Below, one piece after another: positions 51,424-59,109 of a stretch of DNA of 64,000 bases. Made by a program: the position numbers and the translations under genes. The stretch lies in NCBI RefSeq assembly GCF_003265345.1, contig NZ_QFWW01000032.1, positions 41,438 to 105,437 of the forward strand, in the 5' to 3' direction. Source of the stretch: Lentzea terrae. GTDB lineage: Bacteria; Actinomycetota; Actinomycetes; Mycobacteriales; Pseudonocardiaceae. Each line of letters opens with the position of its first letter. Position 1 is the first letter of the stretch. The notes under the pieces were generated by a model. The model worked only from the letters and a program-made list of their open reading frames with translations, ran no database searches and had not been told where the DNA came from.

Positions 51424-52032
51424 GTGAGGACTCGAGACGTGATGACGGCCGACGTGATCGTGGTCAGGCCGGACACCCTCGCCCGCGACGCGGCCCACCT
51501 GCTCGCCGAGCGCGGCTTCACCGCGTTGCCGGTCGTGGACGAGCTCGGCGTGCTGGTCGGCCTCGTGAGCGAGACCGAGTTGCTGCGGCACAGGCTGCCC
51601 CAGGACCCGAGAAAGCTGGTGCACGGCGAGCCGCCGAAGGCCAGGACCGCCCCCGCCGACCTGGTGGGGCAGGTGATGACGACGCCGGTGACGGTCACTC
51701 CGAACACCGACCTGGCCGAGGTCGCGGACCTGATGCTGGAGCACGATGTGCGAAGCGTGCCGGTGGTCCACGAGGGCCACCTCGCGGGCATCGTGACGCG
51801 CCGGGACCTGCTGCGCTCCATCAGCAGGGACGACTGGATCATCGAGGCCGAGATCCGGCACCGCCTGGACATGATCGGCTCCGCGCGCCGGTGGTCGGTC
51901 GAGGTGCACTGCGGCAAGGTGTCCATTGTGGACAAGATGAACGACCCGACCGACCGGCACGTGGCAGACGTGCTGGCACGGGCCGTCGCGGGCGTGACCG
52001 ACGTGCGGTTCGTGGAGTACGCGGGAAGCTGA
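51424..52032 (+). CDS. CBS-domain pair protein with degenerate BON-like tail
   Basis: The 202-residue protein has two CBS motifs (~1-60 and ~78-135), starting with DVMTADVIVVRPDTLARDA, and a C-terminal segment (WSVEVHCGKVSIVDKM) like a reduced BON domain. It is similar in design to the CBS protein at 23082-23651. The GTG at 51424 has AAGGAGAG upstream. It is the second gene of a two-gene rightward operon, which ends at a clear hairpin. Confidence 0.85.
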   Translation: MRTRDVMTADVIVVRPDTLARDAAHLLAERGFTALPVVDELGVLVGLVSETELLRHRLPQDPRKLVHGEPPKARTAPADLVGQVMTTPVTVTPNTDLAEVADLMLEHDVRSVPVVHEGHLAGIVTRRDLLRSISRDDWIIEAEIRHRLDMIGSARRWSVEVHCGKVSIVDKMNDPTDRHVADVLARAVAGVTDVRFVEYAGS

Positions 52033-52046
52033 ACTGGGAGCAAGCG

Positions 52047-52075
52047 AAAGGCGCCGGGGTTCTCCCGGCGCCTTT
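52047..52075. terminator. Bidirectional terminator hairpin
   Basis: A 12-bp stem (52047-52058 with 52064-52075) with a 5-base loop and A/T ends (AAA/TTT) lies between the rightward CBS gene (stop 52032) and the leftward alcohol dehydrogenase (stop 52088). Confidence 0.85.
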
Positions 52076-52087
52076 GTCGTTGCGGTG

Positions 52088-53125
52088 TCAGGCTTGCAGG
52101 ACGACCTTGAGCGCTCCGGTGTCACCGGCGTTCTCGAACACCTCGTACGCCTGCTCCATCTCGTTCAGTGTGAACCGGTGCGTGATGAACCGCTCTCCGT
52201 CGATCCGGCCGGCCTCGACCATGCGCAGCAGCGTGGGTGTGGAGACGGTGTCGACGAGCCCGGTGGTGATGGTGACGTTGCGGATCCAGAGGCTCTCCAA
52301 GTGCAACGTCGCGGGCTTGCCGTGCACACCGACGTTCGCGACGTGCCCGCCGGGCCGCACGAGCTTCGCGCACAGTTCGAACGTGTCCGGAACCCCGACC
52401 GCCTCGATCGCGACGTCGGCACCCAGACCGCCGGTGAGCTCCTTGACGATCCGTTCGGCCTCCTCGGCGCTCGACGCGGTGATGTCCGCGCCGAACTGCT
52501 TGGCCGCGTCGAGCCGCGACGCCGCGAGGTCCACGGCGATGATGTGGCTGGGGCTGTAGAGCTGTGCGGTCTGGATCGCCGCGAGCCCGATCGGGCCGGC
52601 GCCGACGATCACGACGGTGTCCGCGGGCTTCACCGTTCCGTTGAGCACACCGACCTCGTAGGCGGTGGGCAGGATGTCGGCGAGCACGACCGCGGCGACG
52701 TCGCTGACGTCGTCCGGCAGCAGGTGGGTCGAGGTGTCGGCGAACGGCACGCGGACGTACTCGGCCTGCACCCCGTCGACCAGGTGGCCGAGGATCCAGC
52801 CGCCACCGCCGAGGCACTGCCCGTAGCTGCCGGTGCGGCAGTACTGGCAGCGTCCGCACGTGGTGATGCAGGAGATCAGCACGCGGTCGCCGGGCTTGAG
52901 GCCGGTGACGGACGTGCCCACCTCCTCGACCACGCCGACGGCCTCGTGGCCGAGGATGCGCCCCGGCTCGACCTCGGGCACGTCACCCTTGAGGATGTGC
53001 AGGTCGGTACCGCAGATCGTCACCGCCGTGACGCGCACGACCGCGTCCGTCGGGGCCTTGATCGCCGGCTTGGGAACCTCTTCCCACGCTCGGCGGCCAG
53101 GCCCGTGGTAGACCAGCGCCTTCAT
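52088..53125 (-). CDS. Zinc-dependent alcohol dehydrogenase family protein
   Basis: The 345-residue enzyme is a medium-chain dehydrogenase. It has the catalytic-zinc region CGTDLHILKG and GHEAVGVVEEVG, four structural-zinc Cys in CITTCGRCQYCRTGSYGQC, and the Rossmann motif VIVGAGPIGLAAIQTAQ. It probably oxidises or reduces a small alcohol with NAD(P), which in a hypoxic setting could regenerate NAD+ from acetaldehyde. The ATG follows GGAGGAAT. A strong DosR-like box pair lies 61-97 bp upstream, shared with the divergent arginine deiminase operon. Confidence 0.9.
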   Translation of the reverse strand: MKALVYHGPGRRAWEEVPKPAIKAPTDAVVRVTAVTICGTDLHILKGDVPEVEPGRILGHEAVGVVEEVGTSVTGLKPGDRVLISCITTCGRCQYCRTGSYGQCLGGGGWILGHLVDGVQAEYVRVPFADTSTHLLPDDVSDVAAVVLADILPTAYEVGVLNGTVKPADTVVIVGAGPIGLAAIQTAQLYSPSHIIAVDLAASRLDAAKQFGADITASSAEEAERIVKELTGGLGADVAIEAVGVPDTFELCAKLVRPGGHVANVGVHGKPATLHLESLWIRNVTITTGLVDTVSTPTLLRMVEAGRIDGERFITHRFTLNEMEQAYEVFENAGDTGALKVVLQA

Positions 53126-53185
53126 CAGGATTCCTCCTCCGTCAGGTTTCCACCTCAGGCTGCTCGCGCTGGTGTGTGCCGCGCA

Positions 53186-53222
53186 GAGACGGGGGGCCCG
53201 CGTGGCCTGGGACCTAGGGCCC
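53186..53222 (+). promoter_or_regulatory. DosR-like box pair between alcohol dehydrogenase and arginine deiminase operon
   Basis: GAGACGGGGGGCCC (53186-53199) and GGGACCTAGGGCCC (53209-53222) start 23 bp apart. The second is nearly palindromic. They lie 61-97 bp from the leftward start at 53125 and 94-130 bp from the rightward start at 53316. Confidence 0.62.
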
Positions 53223-53315
53223 GCCACCCAGAAGACCTGAGGTGGTGGGGAATCGCGTGCCGGCGGCGCAGGCTGCTCAGAGCGACACAGTCCACATCGG
53301 AGTGAGGAGTTCGCC

Positions 53316-54689
53316 GTGAGCACAGACACCGCCGGACCGGAGGCCGCCACGCGGCCGGACCCGGGAAGTGACCGTCCGCGACCGTCCAGGTTCGGCCTGC
53401 CCACCGCGACCGCGCTGGTGGTCGGATCAGTGATCGGCACCGGGGTCTTCGGCCTGCCGTCCGCGTTGGCGGTGTTCGGTCCGGTCAGCCTTCTGGCGTT
53501 CGTCCTCGTGACGGTCGGTGCGCTGGCCCTCGCCCTCACCTTCGGCGCGCTGGCGAAGCGCATCGGCGGTTCGGGCGGTCCGTATCTGTACGCGCGGGAC
53601 GCGTTCGGCGAGTTCGCCGGGTTCCTCAACGCGTGGTGTTACTGGATCACGGCGTGGGCGGGCAACGCGGCGATCGTCGTGGCATTGGTCGGCTACGTCG
53701 AGGTGTTCGTCAACACCGAGCACCAGGTCGGCTGGTCGATCGTCATCGCGTTGGCAGGCCTGTGGATTCCCGCGCTCGTGAACCTGTCCGGGTTGCGGAG
53801 CATGGCCGTCACGCAGATCGTCTTCACCGTGCTGAAGATCGTGCCGCTGCTGTTCATGGCGTCCGTCGGCCTGTTCTTCATCAAGTCGGCGAACTTCGGC
53901 CCGTTCAACGCGAGCGGCACCTCGATCGGCGGTGCCATCTCGGCCGCAGCCGCGATCGCGTTGTTCAGCTACATCGGCATCGAGACCGCATCGGTGGCCG
54001 CCGGCCGCGTCCGCGACCCCGAGCGCAACGTCGGCCGCGCCACCGTGTTCGGCACCATCGGTTGTGCCGTCGTGTACATCCTCGGCACGTTCACCGTTTT
54101 CGGCACCGTGCCGAACGGGGCGTTGCAGGAGAGCAAGGCGCCGTTCACCGACGCCGCCAACGCCATGTTCGGCGGCCAGTGGGCAGGGCAGGCCATCGCG
54201 GTCGCCGCGGTCGTCTCCGGCCTCGGCTGCCTCGTCGGCTGGACGCTGATCGTCGGTGAGATGCCGATGGCGGCGGCGAAGGACAAGCTGTTCCCGAAGG
54301 CGTTCCTGCGCACGCGCCGCGACATCCCCAGCTTCGGCATCATCAGCTCGACCGTGCTCGCCTCGGCGCTGGTGGTCGTGAGCTACACCAACTTCGAGCA
54401 GGTCTTCACCACGCTCGTGCTGCTGTCGGTGTTCACCGCCGTCGTGCCCTACCTGTTCAGCGCCGCCGCACAGCTGTTCTGGCTGCTGGTCCGCGGCCGC
54501 AAGGCCGAATGGCCGCACCTCGTGCGTGACGGCGTGGTGTCGGTGCTCGCGCTCGTCTTCGCGTTCTGGGCGTTGGCCGGAAGTGGTTACCAGGCCGTCT
54601 ACTACGGCGTCGTGTGCCTGCTGCTGGGTGTGCCGCTCTACGTCTGGCTGAAGGTCGGCCGTCGCGAGTACGGCGAGGTCACGTCATGA
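53316..54689 (+). CDS. APC-family amino acid permease, probable arginine/ornithine antiporter
   Basis: The 457-residue protein has about twelve spans and the APC signature (VGSVIGTGVFGLPSAL in span 1, GGPYLYARDAFGEFAGFLNAWCYW, and IALFSYIGIETASV in span 6). Basic amino acid antiporters of the ArcD/YjdE group look like this. Its stop overlaps the arginine deiminase start, so exchange of arginine for ornithine is inferred from context. The GTG start follows GAGGAG at good spacing. It heads the arcA-arcB-arcC operon. Confidence 0.85.
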   Translation: MSTDTAGPEAATRPDPGSDRPRPSRFGLPTATALVVGSVIGTGVFGLPSALAVFGPVSLLAFVLVTVGALALALTFGALAKRIGGSGGPYLYARDAFGEFAGFLNAWCYWITAWAGNAAIVVALVGYVEVFVNTEHQVGWSIVIALAGLWIPALVNLSGLRSMAVTQIVFTVLKIVPLLFMASVGLFFIKSANFGPFNASGTSIGGAISAAAAIALFSYIGIETASVAAGRVRDPERNVGRATVFGTIGCAVVYILGTFTVFGTVPNGALQESKAPFTDAANAMFGGQWAGQAIAVAAVVSGLGCLVGWTLIVGEMPMAAAKDKLFPKAFLRTRRDIPSFGIISSTVLASALVVVSYTNFEQVFTTLVLLSVFTAVVPYLFSAAAQLFWLLVRGRKAEWPHLVRDGVVSVLALVFAFWALAGSGYQAVYYGVVCLLLGVPLYVWLKVGRREYGEVTS

Positions 54690-55930
54690 GCCTGGGCGTC
54701 GGCTCGGAGGTCGGTGCACTTCGCCAGGTGATCGTGCACCGGCCGGGCCTGGAGCTCAGCAGGCTCACCCCGCGCAACTGCGACGAGCTGCTGTTCGACG
54801 ACGTGCTGTGGGCCGCGAAGGCTCAGGAGGAGCACGACGTGTTCGCCGGTGTGCTGCGCGATCGCGGGATCACCGTGCACCACACCGGCACCCTGCTCGC
54901 GGAGACCTTGGCGCTGCCGGAGGCGCGGGCGTTCGTGCTGGACCGCGTGTGCACACCGGAACTGCTCGGACCGACGCTGGCCGGCCCGGTGCGCGAGTTC
55001 GCGGAGAAGGTCGACGCCCCGACCCTCGCCGAGCTCCTCGTCGGCGGCGTGACCCGCGCCGACCTGTCCCCGCTCGGCGTGCCCAGCCTGCGCTGGAACA
55101 CCCTGGGACTGGACGACTTCGTGCTGCCGCCCCTGCCCAACACCCTGTTCCCGCGCGACAGCTCGGCGTGGATCTACGGCGGCGTGACGATCAACCCGAT
55201 GGCCAAGGCCGCCCGGCGCCGGGAATCCCTGCACTGCCAGGCGATCTACCGGTTCCACCCGCTGTTCGCCGACGCGATGTTCCCGACCTACTACGGCGCC
55301 GACGACGCCAACCACCAGCCGGCCACGCTGGAAGGCGGGGACATCCTCGTCCTGGGGCGCGGCGTCGTGCTGGTCGGCATGGGGGAGCGGACCACCCCGA
55401 TGGGCGTGGAGATGCTGGCGCGCGAACTGTTCCGCACCGGCCAGGCGACTTCGGTGATCGCCGTGCAGCTGCCCCGCTCACACGCCCTCATGCACCTCGA
55501 CACCGTCATGACGATGCTCGATCTGGAGACGTTCATCCGCTATCCGGGCCTCGACCCGGACGCCCTGCGGACGTGGGTGATCACCCCCGCCGACGCGGAG
55601 GAGGTGGTCGAACGCAGCTCCGCCGGCCTGCGGGTGCAGGAGCGGGCCTCGGTGTTCGCCACCATCGCCGATCGGCTGGGCGCCGACCGCCTCCGGGTGC
55701 TGTGCGCGGACGAGGACGCTCGCGCCGCCGAACGCGAACAGTGGGACGACGCCAACAACTTCCTCGCACTCGCGCCCGGCGTCGTCGTCGGCTACGAGCG
55801 CAACACCGTCACCAACACCATGCTCACCGACCACGGCATCGAGGTCATCTCCATCCCGGGCAACGAACTCGGCCGCGGCCGGGGCGGCGCCCGCTGCATG
55901 ACCTGCCCGATCCAGCGCGACGGCATCTGA
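54686..55930 (+). CDS. arcA: Arginine deiminase
   Basis: The 414-residue enzyme hydrolyses arginine to citrulline and ammonia. Catalytic features are all present: FPRDSSAWI, the EGGDILVLGRG loop, the HLDTVMTML motif and the active-site Cys404 near the C terminus (GGARCMTCPIQ). The ATG at 54686 overlaps the permease stop by 4 bases. It is followed by arcB 13 bp later, making this a complete pathway operon. The pathway gives ATP without oxygen and also raises pH. Confidence 0.93.
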   Translation: MSLGVGSEVGALRQVIVHRPGLELSRLTPRNCDELLFDDVLWAAKAQEEHDVFAGVLRDRGITVHHTGTLLAETLALPEARAFVLDRVCTPELLGPTLAGPVREFAEKVDAPTLAELLVGGVTRADLSPLGVPSLRWNTLGLDDFVLPPLPNTLFPRDSSAWIYGGVTINPMAKAARRRESLHCQAIYRFHPLFADAMFPTYYGADDANHQPATLEGGDILVLGRGVVLVGMGERTTPMGVEMLARELFRTGQATSVIAVQLPRSHALMHLDTVMTMLDLETFIRYPGLDPDALRTWVITPADAEEVVERSSAGLRVQERASVFATIADRLGADRLRVLCADEDARAAEREQWDDANNFLALAPGVVVGYERNTVTNTMLTDHGIEVISIPGNELGRGRGGARCMTCPIQRDGI

Positions 55931-55943
55931 AAGGACTTCTTCG

Positions 55944-56936
55944 ATGCGACACCCAGGCTCGTTGCTCAAGGAACTGGACCTCACCAAGGAGAAGTTCCTC
56001 GACCTCGTCTCCCAGGCACGCGGACTGAAGCGCGCCAAGGCGTCCCACACCGAGCACCCCCTGTTGCAGGGCAAGAACATCGCCCTGGTCTTCGAGAAGA
56101 GCTCGACCCGCACCCGCTGCGCGTTCGAGGTCGCGGCCCACGACCAGGGCGCCCACGTCACCTACCTCGACCCGACCGGTTCCCACATGGGACGCGAGGA
56201 GTCCGTTCCGGACACCGCCAAGGTGCTCGGCCGGATGTTCGACGCCATCGAGTTCCGCGGCTTCGCCCAGGACACCGTGGAGGAACTCGCCGAGCACGCC
56301 GGTGTGCCGGTGTGGAACGGCCTGACCGACTCCTGGCATCCGACCCAGATGCTCGCCGACGTCCTCACCATGACCGAGCACTTCGACGGGCAGGTCGAGG
56401 ACATCAGCTTCGCGTTCGTGGGCGACGGCCACAACAACGTCGCCCGGTCGTTGCTCATCACCGGCGCCCTGCTCGGCATGGACGTCCGCATCGGCGCACC
56501 CACCGAGTTGCAGCCACCCGCCGACGTGATCGCTCAAGCGCAGGAGCTGGCCGCGGTGAGCGGTGCCCGTGTGCTCGTCACCGACGACCCGGAGCAGGCC
56601 GTCTCCGGTGCCGACTTCATCTACACCGACGTGTGGGTGAGCATGGGCGACTCGCCGGAAGCCTGGGACACCCGCGTGCCGCTGCTGACGCCCTACCGCG
56701 TCACCGGCGAGCTGATGAAGGCCACCGGCAAGCCCGGTACGAAGTTCCTGCACTGCCTGCCGTCCATCCACGACCGCACCACGACAGTCGGCCGTCGCGT
56801 CTACGACCAGTACGGCCTGGAAGGCGCGGAGGTGACCGACGAGGTGTTCTCGTCGTCCTCATCGGTCGTCTTCGACCAGGCCGAGAACCGCCTGCACACC
56901 ATCAAGGCGGTCATCGTCGCCGGATTGGCATCGTGA
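55944..56936 (+). CDS. arcB: Ornithine carbamoyltransferase (catabolic)
   Basis: The 330-residue enzyme carries the carbamoyl-phosphate site KSSTRTRCAFEVA (residues ~52-64), the HPTQMLAD region and the ornithine-binding HCLPSIHD. In this operon it would run in the phosphorolytic direction, citrulline plus phosphate to ornithine and carbamoyl phosphate. The context rather than the sequence marks it as catabolic. The start follows AAAGGA; the stop overlaps the carbamate kinase start (TGATG). Confidence 0.92.
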   Translation: MRHPGSLLKELDLTKEKFLDLVSQARGLKRAKASHTEHPLLQGKNIALVFEKSSTRTRCAFEVAAHDQGAHVTYLDPTGSHMGREESVPDTAKVLGRMFDAIEFRGFAQDTVEELAEHAGVPVWNGLTDSWHPTQMLADVLTMTEHFDGQVEDISFAFVGDGHNNVARSLLITGALLGMDVRIGAPTELQPPADVIAQAQELAAVSGARVLVTDDPEQAVSGADFIYTDVWVSMGDSPEAWDTRVPLLTPYRVTGELMKATGKPGTKFLHCLPSIHDRTTTVGRRVYDQYGLEGAEVTDEVFSSSSSVVFDQAENRLHTIKAVIVAGLAS

Positions 56937-57835
56937 TGCGGATCGTCGTGGCCCTCGGTGGCAACGCCCTGCTGATGCGCGGCGAACGCGCGGACGCCTC
57001 CGTTCAGCTCCACCACGTCGAGGCAGCGGCGCGAGCACTCGCGCCGCTGGCCGCCGAACACGAACTCGTGGTGTGCCACGGCAACGGCCCCCAGATCGGC
57101 TTGCTCGCGCTGGAAAGCGAGGCCGATCCGTCCCTCACGCGCCCGTACCCGCTGGACACCCTCGGAGCCGAGACGCAGGGGATGATCGGCTACTGGCTGG
57201 CCCAGTCGCTGCGCAACGCCGGGGTCCGCAAACCGGTGCTCGCGGTCGTCACCCAGACCGTCGTGGACGCCGCGGATCCGGCGTTCGCCGCGCCCACCAA
57301 GTTCATCGGCCCGATCTACGACCGCGACCAGGCCGACCGGCTCGCCGGGCAGAACGGCTGGACCATGGCGGCGGACGGACCGAACTGGCGCCGCGTCGTC
57401 CCGTCACCGGAGCCGCTGCGGCTGATCGAACAGGAGTCCATCGAGCAACTGGCGAGCGGCGGAACGGTCGTGGTCTGCGCGGGCGGCGGAGGCGCGCCCG
57501 TCGTCGACGACGGGCAGTTGCGCGGCGTGGAGGCCGTCGTGGACAAGGACCTCACCTCGGCCGAGCTCGCGATCGCTCTGAAAGCCGACCGCCTGCTCCT
57601 GCTGACCGACGTGTCCGCCGTGATGACCGACTTCGGCCTGCCGGACGCCGAACCACTGCGTCACCTCGACGTGGCGGAACTCGAGCACCTGACGTTCCCC
57701 GCCGGGTCGATGGGGCCGAAGATCGAGGCTTGCCGCCGGTTCGTGCTGGCGACCGGGTCCACGGCGGCGATCGGTGCGCTGACCGACGCGGAGGCGCTGC
57801 TACTGGGTGAGGCCGGCACGACGATCAGCGCGTAG
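56936..57835 (+). CDS. arcC: Carbamate kinase
   Basis: The 299-residue enzyme converts carbamoyl phosphate and ADP to ATP, CO2 and ammonia. It has the glycine-rich start VVALGGNALL, HGNGPQIGLLALE, the FIGP region, VCAGGGGAPVV and VDKDLTSAELA, with GSMGPKIEA near the end. It is the last gene of the arcD-A-B-C operon and the ATP-forming step. The ATG overlaps the arcB stop by one base. Confidence 0.93.
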   Translation: MRIVVALGGNALLMRGERADASVQLHHVEAAARALAPLAAEHELVVCHGNGPQIGLLALESEADPSLTRPYPLDTLGAETQGMIGYWLAQSLRNAGVRKPVLAVVTQTVVDAADPAFAAPTKFIGPIYDRDQADRLAGQNGWTMAADGPNWRRVVPSPEPLRLIEQESIEQLASGGTVVVCAGGGGAPVVDDGQLRGVEAVVDKDLTSAELAIALKADRLLLLTDVSAVMTDFGLPDAEPLRHLDVAELEHLTFPAGSMGPKIEACRRFVLATGSTAAIGALTDAEALLLGEAGTTISA

Positions 57836-57868
57836 GCGGTTTCGGCGCGCGAGGCGCACACTGGAGCC

Positions 57869-58377
57869 GTGGAAAGGTAGGCGGTTCACGAGGACTTCGA
57901 GCGTGTGCGGACGACGTTCCGCGCGCTGCTCAGCGAGACGTCTGGCGACGAACTGCGCCGCCGGTCGAACGGCACGCGGTGGACCAACCGGCAGCTGTTG
58001 TTCCACATGCTGCTCGGCTTCCTGATCATGCGCGCGCTGGTGGGGCTGGCGCGGATCGTCGCGCGCCCGACGGGGTGGGCCGTGCCTGAGCCCGGTTGCT
58101 CAACGCCGGCACGAAACCCTTCGACGCCGTCAACTTCGCCGGCTCCTGGCTCGGCGGGAGCGTCATGCCCCGCGGCGCGATGCTCGCGTTGTGCGACCGC
58201 ACGATCGCGTCGTTGCACCGCCGCCTCGATCGCGAGAACGACCTCAGCCTGGCGAAGGGCATGCCCTACCCGACCCGTTGGGACCCGTGTTTCCGCGAGT
58301 TCATGACCGTGGCGGACCTGTACCGCTTCCCGGTGCGGCACTTCGACTTCCACCGCGCCCAGCTCTCGCTCGCCTGA
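57869..58377 (+). pseudogene. DinB-family (DUF664-like) protein, broken by nonsense and frameshift
   Basis: Homology to DinB-superfamily proteins (RTTFRALLSETSGDELRRRS, then TRWTNRQLLFHMLLGFLIM) runs from a GTG at 57869. There is a TAG at the fourth codon (57878-57880). Near 58090 the reading frame changes, with a TGA in the joining region, and resumes as LLNAGTKPFDAVNFAGSW to the stop at 58377. The protein would be ~165 residues, with metal-binding His in the helical bundle. It lies between arcC and the pflA end and seems to be dead. Confidence 0.7.
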
Positions 58378-59109
58378 TCAGTGCACGGGGACGCCACAGC
58401 CGGCGAACTGGTCGCGCACCCGCCGCACCAGCTCGGCGTCGGGCGTGGGGACGTCGGCGAGCGTGAACGGAATGCCGAGCGCGGCGTACTTGGACGCACC
58501 GAGCTTGTGGAAGGGCAACACCTCCACGCGTTCGACGGAGTCCAGTGTGCTGACGAACGACGCGATGCCCGCGACGTTGTCCCAGTCGTCGGTGAGTCCG
58601 GGCACGAGCACGAACCTGATCCACATCGGCTTGCGCAGCGCCGACAGCCGACGCGCGAACTGCAGTGTGGGCGCGACCTCGCCGCGAGTGACGTGCCGGT
58701 AGGTGGCCGGGTCCCAGGACTTGATGTCCAGCAGCACCAGGTCGGTGTCGGCCAGAAGCTCGTCGGATGCCCGCGCTCCGAGAAAACCGGACGTGTCGAG
58801 CGCAGTGTGCAGGCCGAGCTGTTTGGCGCGCTGGAACACGGCGGCGGTGAAAGCGGGCTGCAGCAACGGTTCTCCGCCGGTGAGCGTCAGCCCGCCACCA
58901 GCGATCTCGATGAACCGCCGGTACTTCGCGATTTCGGCCATGACCTCGTCCACGGTCATGCGGTGGCCGTCGCGCAGGTGCCAGGTGTCCGGGTTCGCGC
59001 AGTAGAGGCAGCGCAGCGGGCACCCGCTGAGGAACAGCACGAAGCGGGTGCCCGGTCCGTCGACCGCGGTGGAGACGTCCCACGAGTGGACTGATCCGGT
59101 GGTGGTCAC
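58378..59109 (-). CDS. pflA: Pyruvate formate-lyase activating enzyme (radical SAM)
   Basis: The 243-residue enzyme installs the glycyl radical on pyruvate formate-lyase using S-adenosylmethionine. The [4Fe-4S]-binding CxxxCxxC motif is at Cys30, Cys34 and Cys37 (LSGCPLRCLYCANP), as in E. coli PflA, followed by GGGLTLTGGEPLLQP. It overlaps the lyase gene by 4 bases (59106-59109), so expression is coupled. The enzyme requires strictly reduced conditions, in line with a hypoxia programme. Confidence 0.93.
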   Translation of the reverse strand: MTTTGSVHSWDVSTAVDGPGTRFVLFLSGCPLRCLYCANPDTWHLRDGHRMTVDEVMAEIAKYRRFIEIAGGGLTLTGGEPLLQPAFTAAVFQRAKQLGLHTALDTSGFLGARASDELLADTDLVLLDIKSWDPATYRHVTRGEVAPTLQFARRLSALRKPMWIRFVLVPGLTDDWDNVAGIASFVSTLDSVERVEVLPFHKLGASKYAALGIPFTLADVPTPDAELVRRVRDQFAGCGVPVH

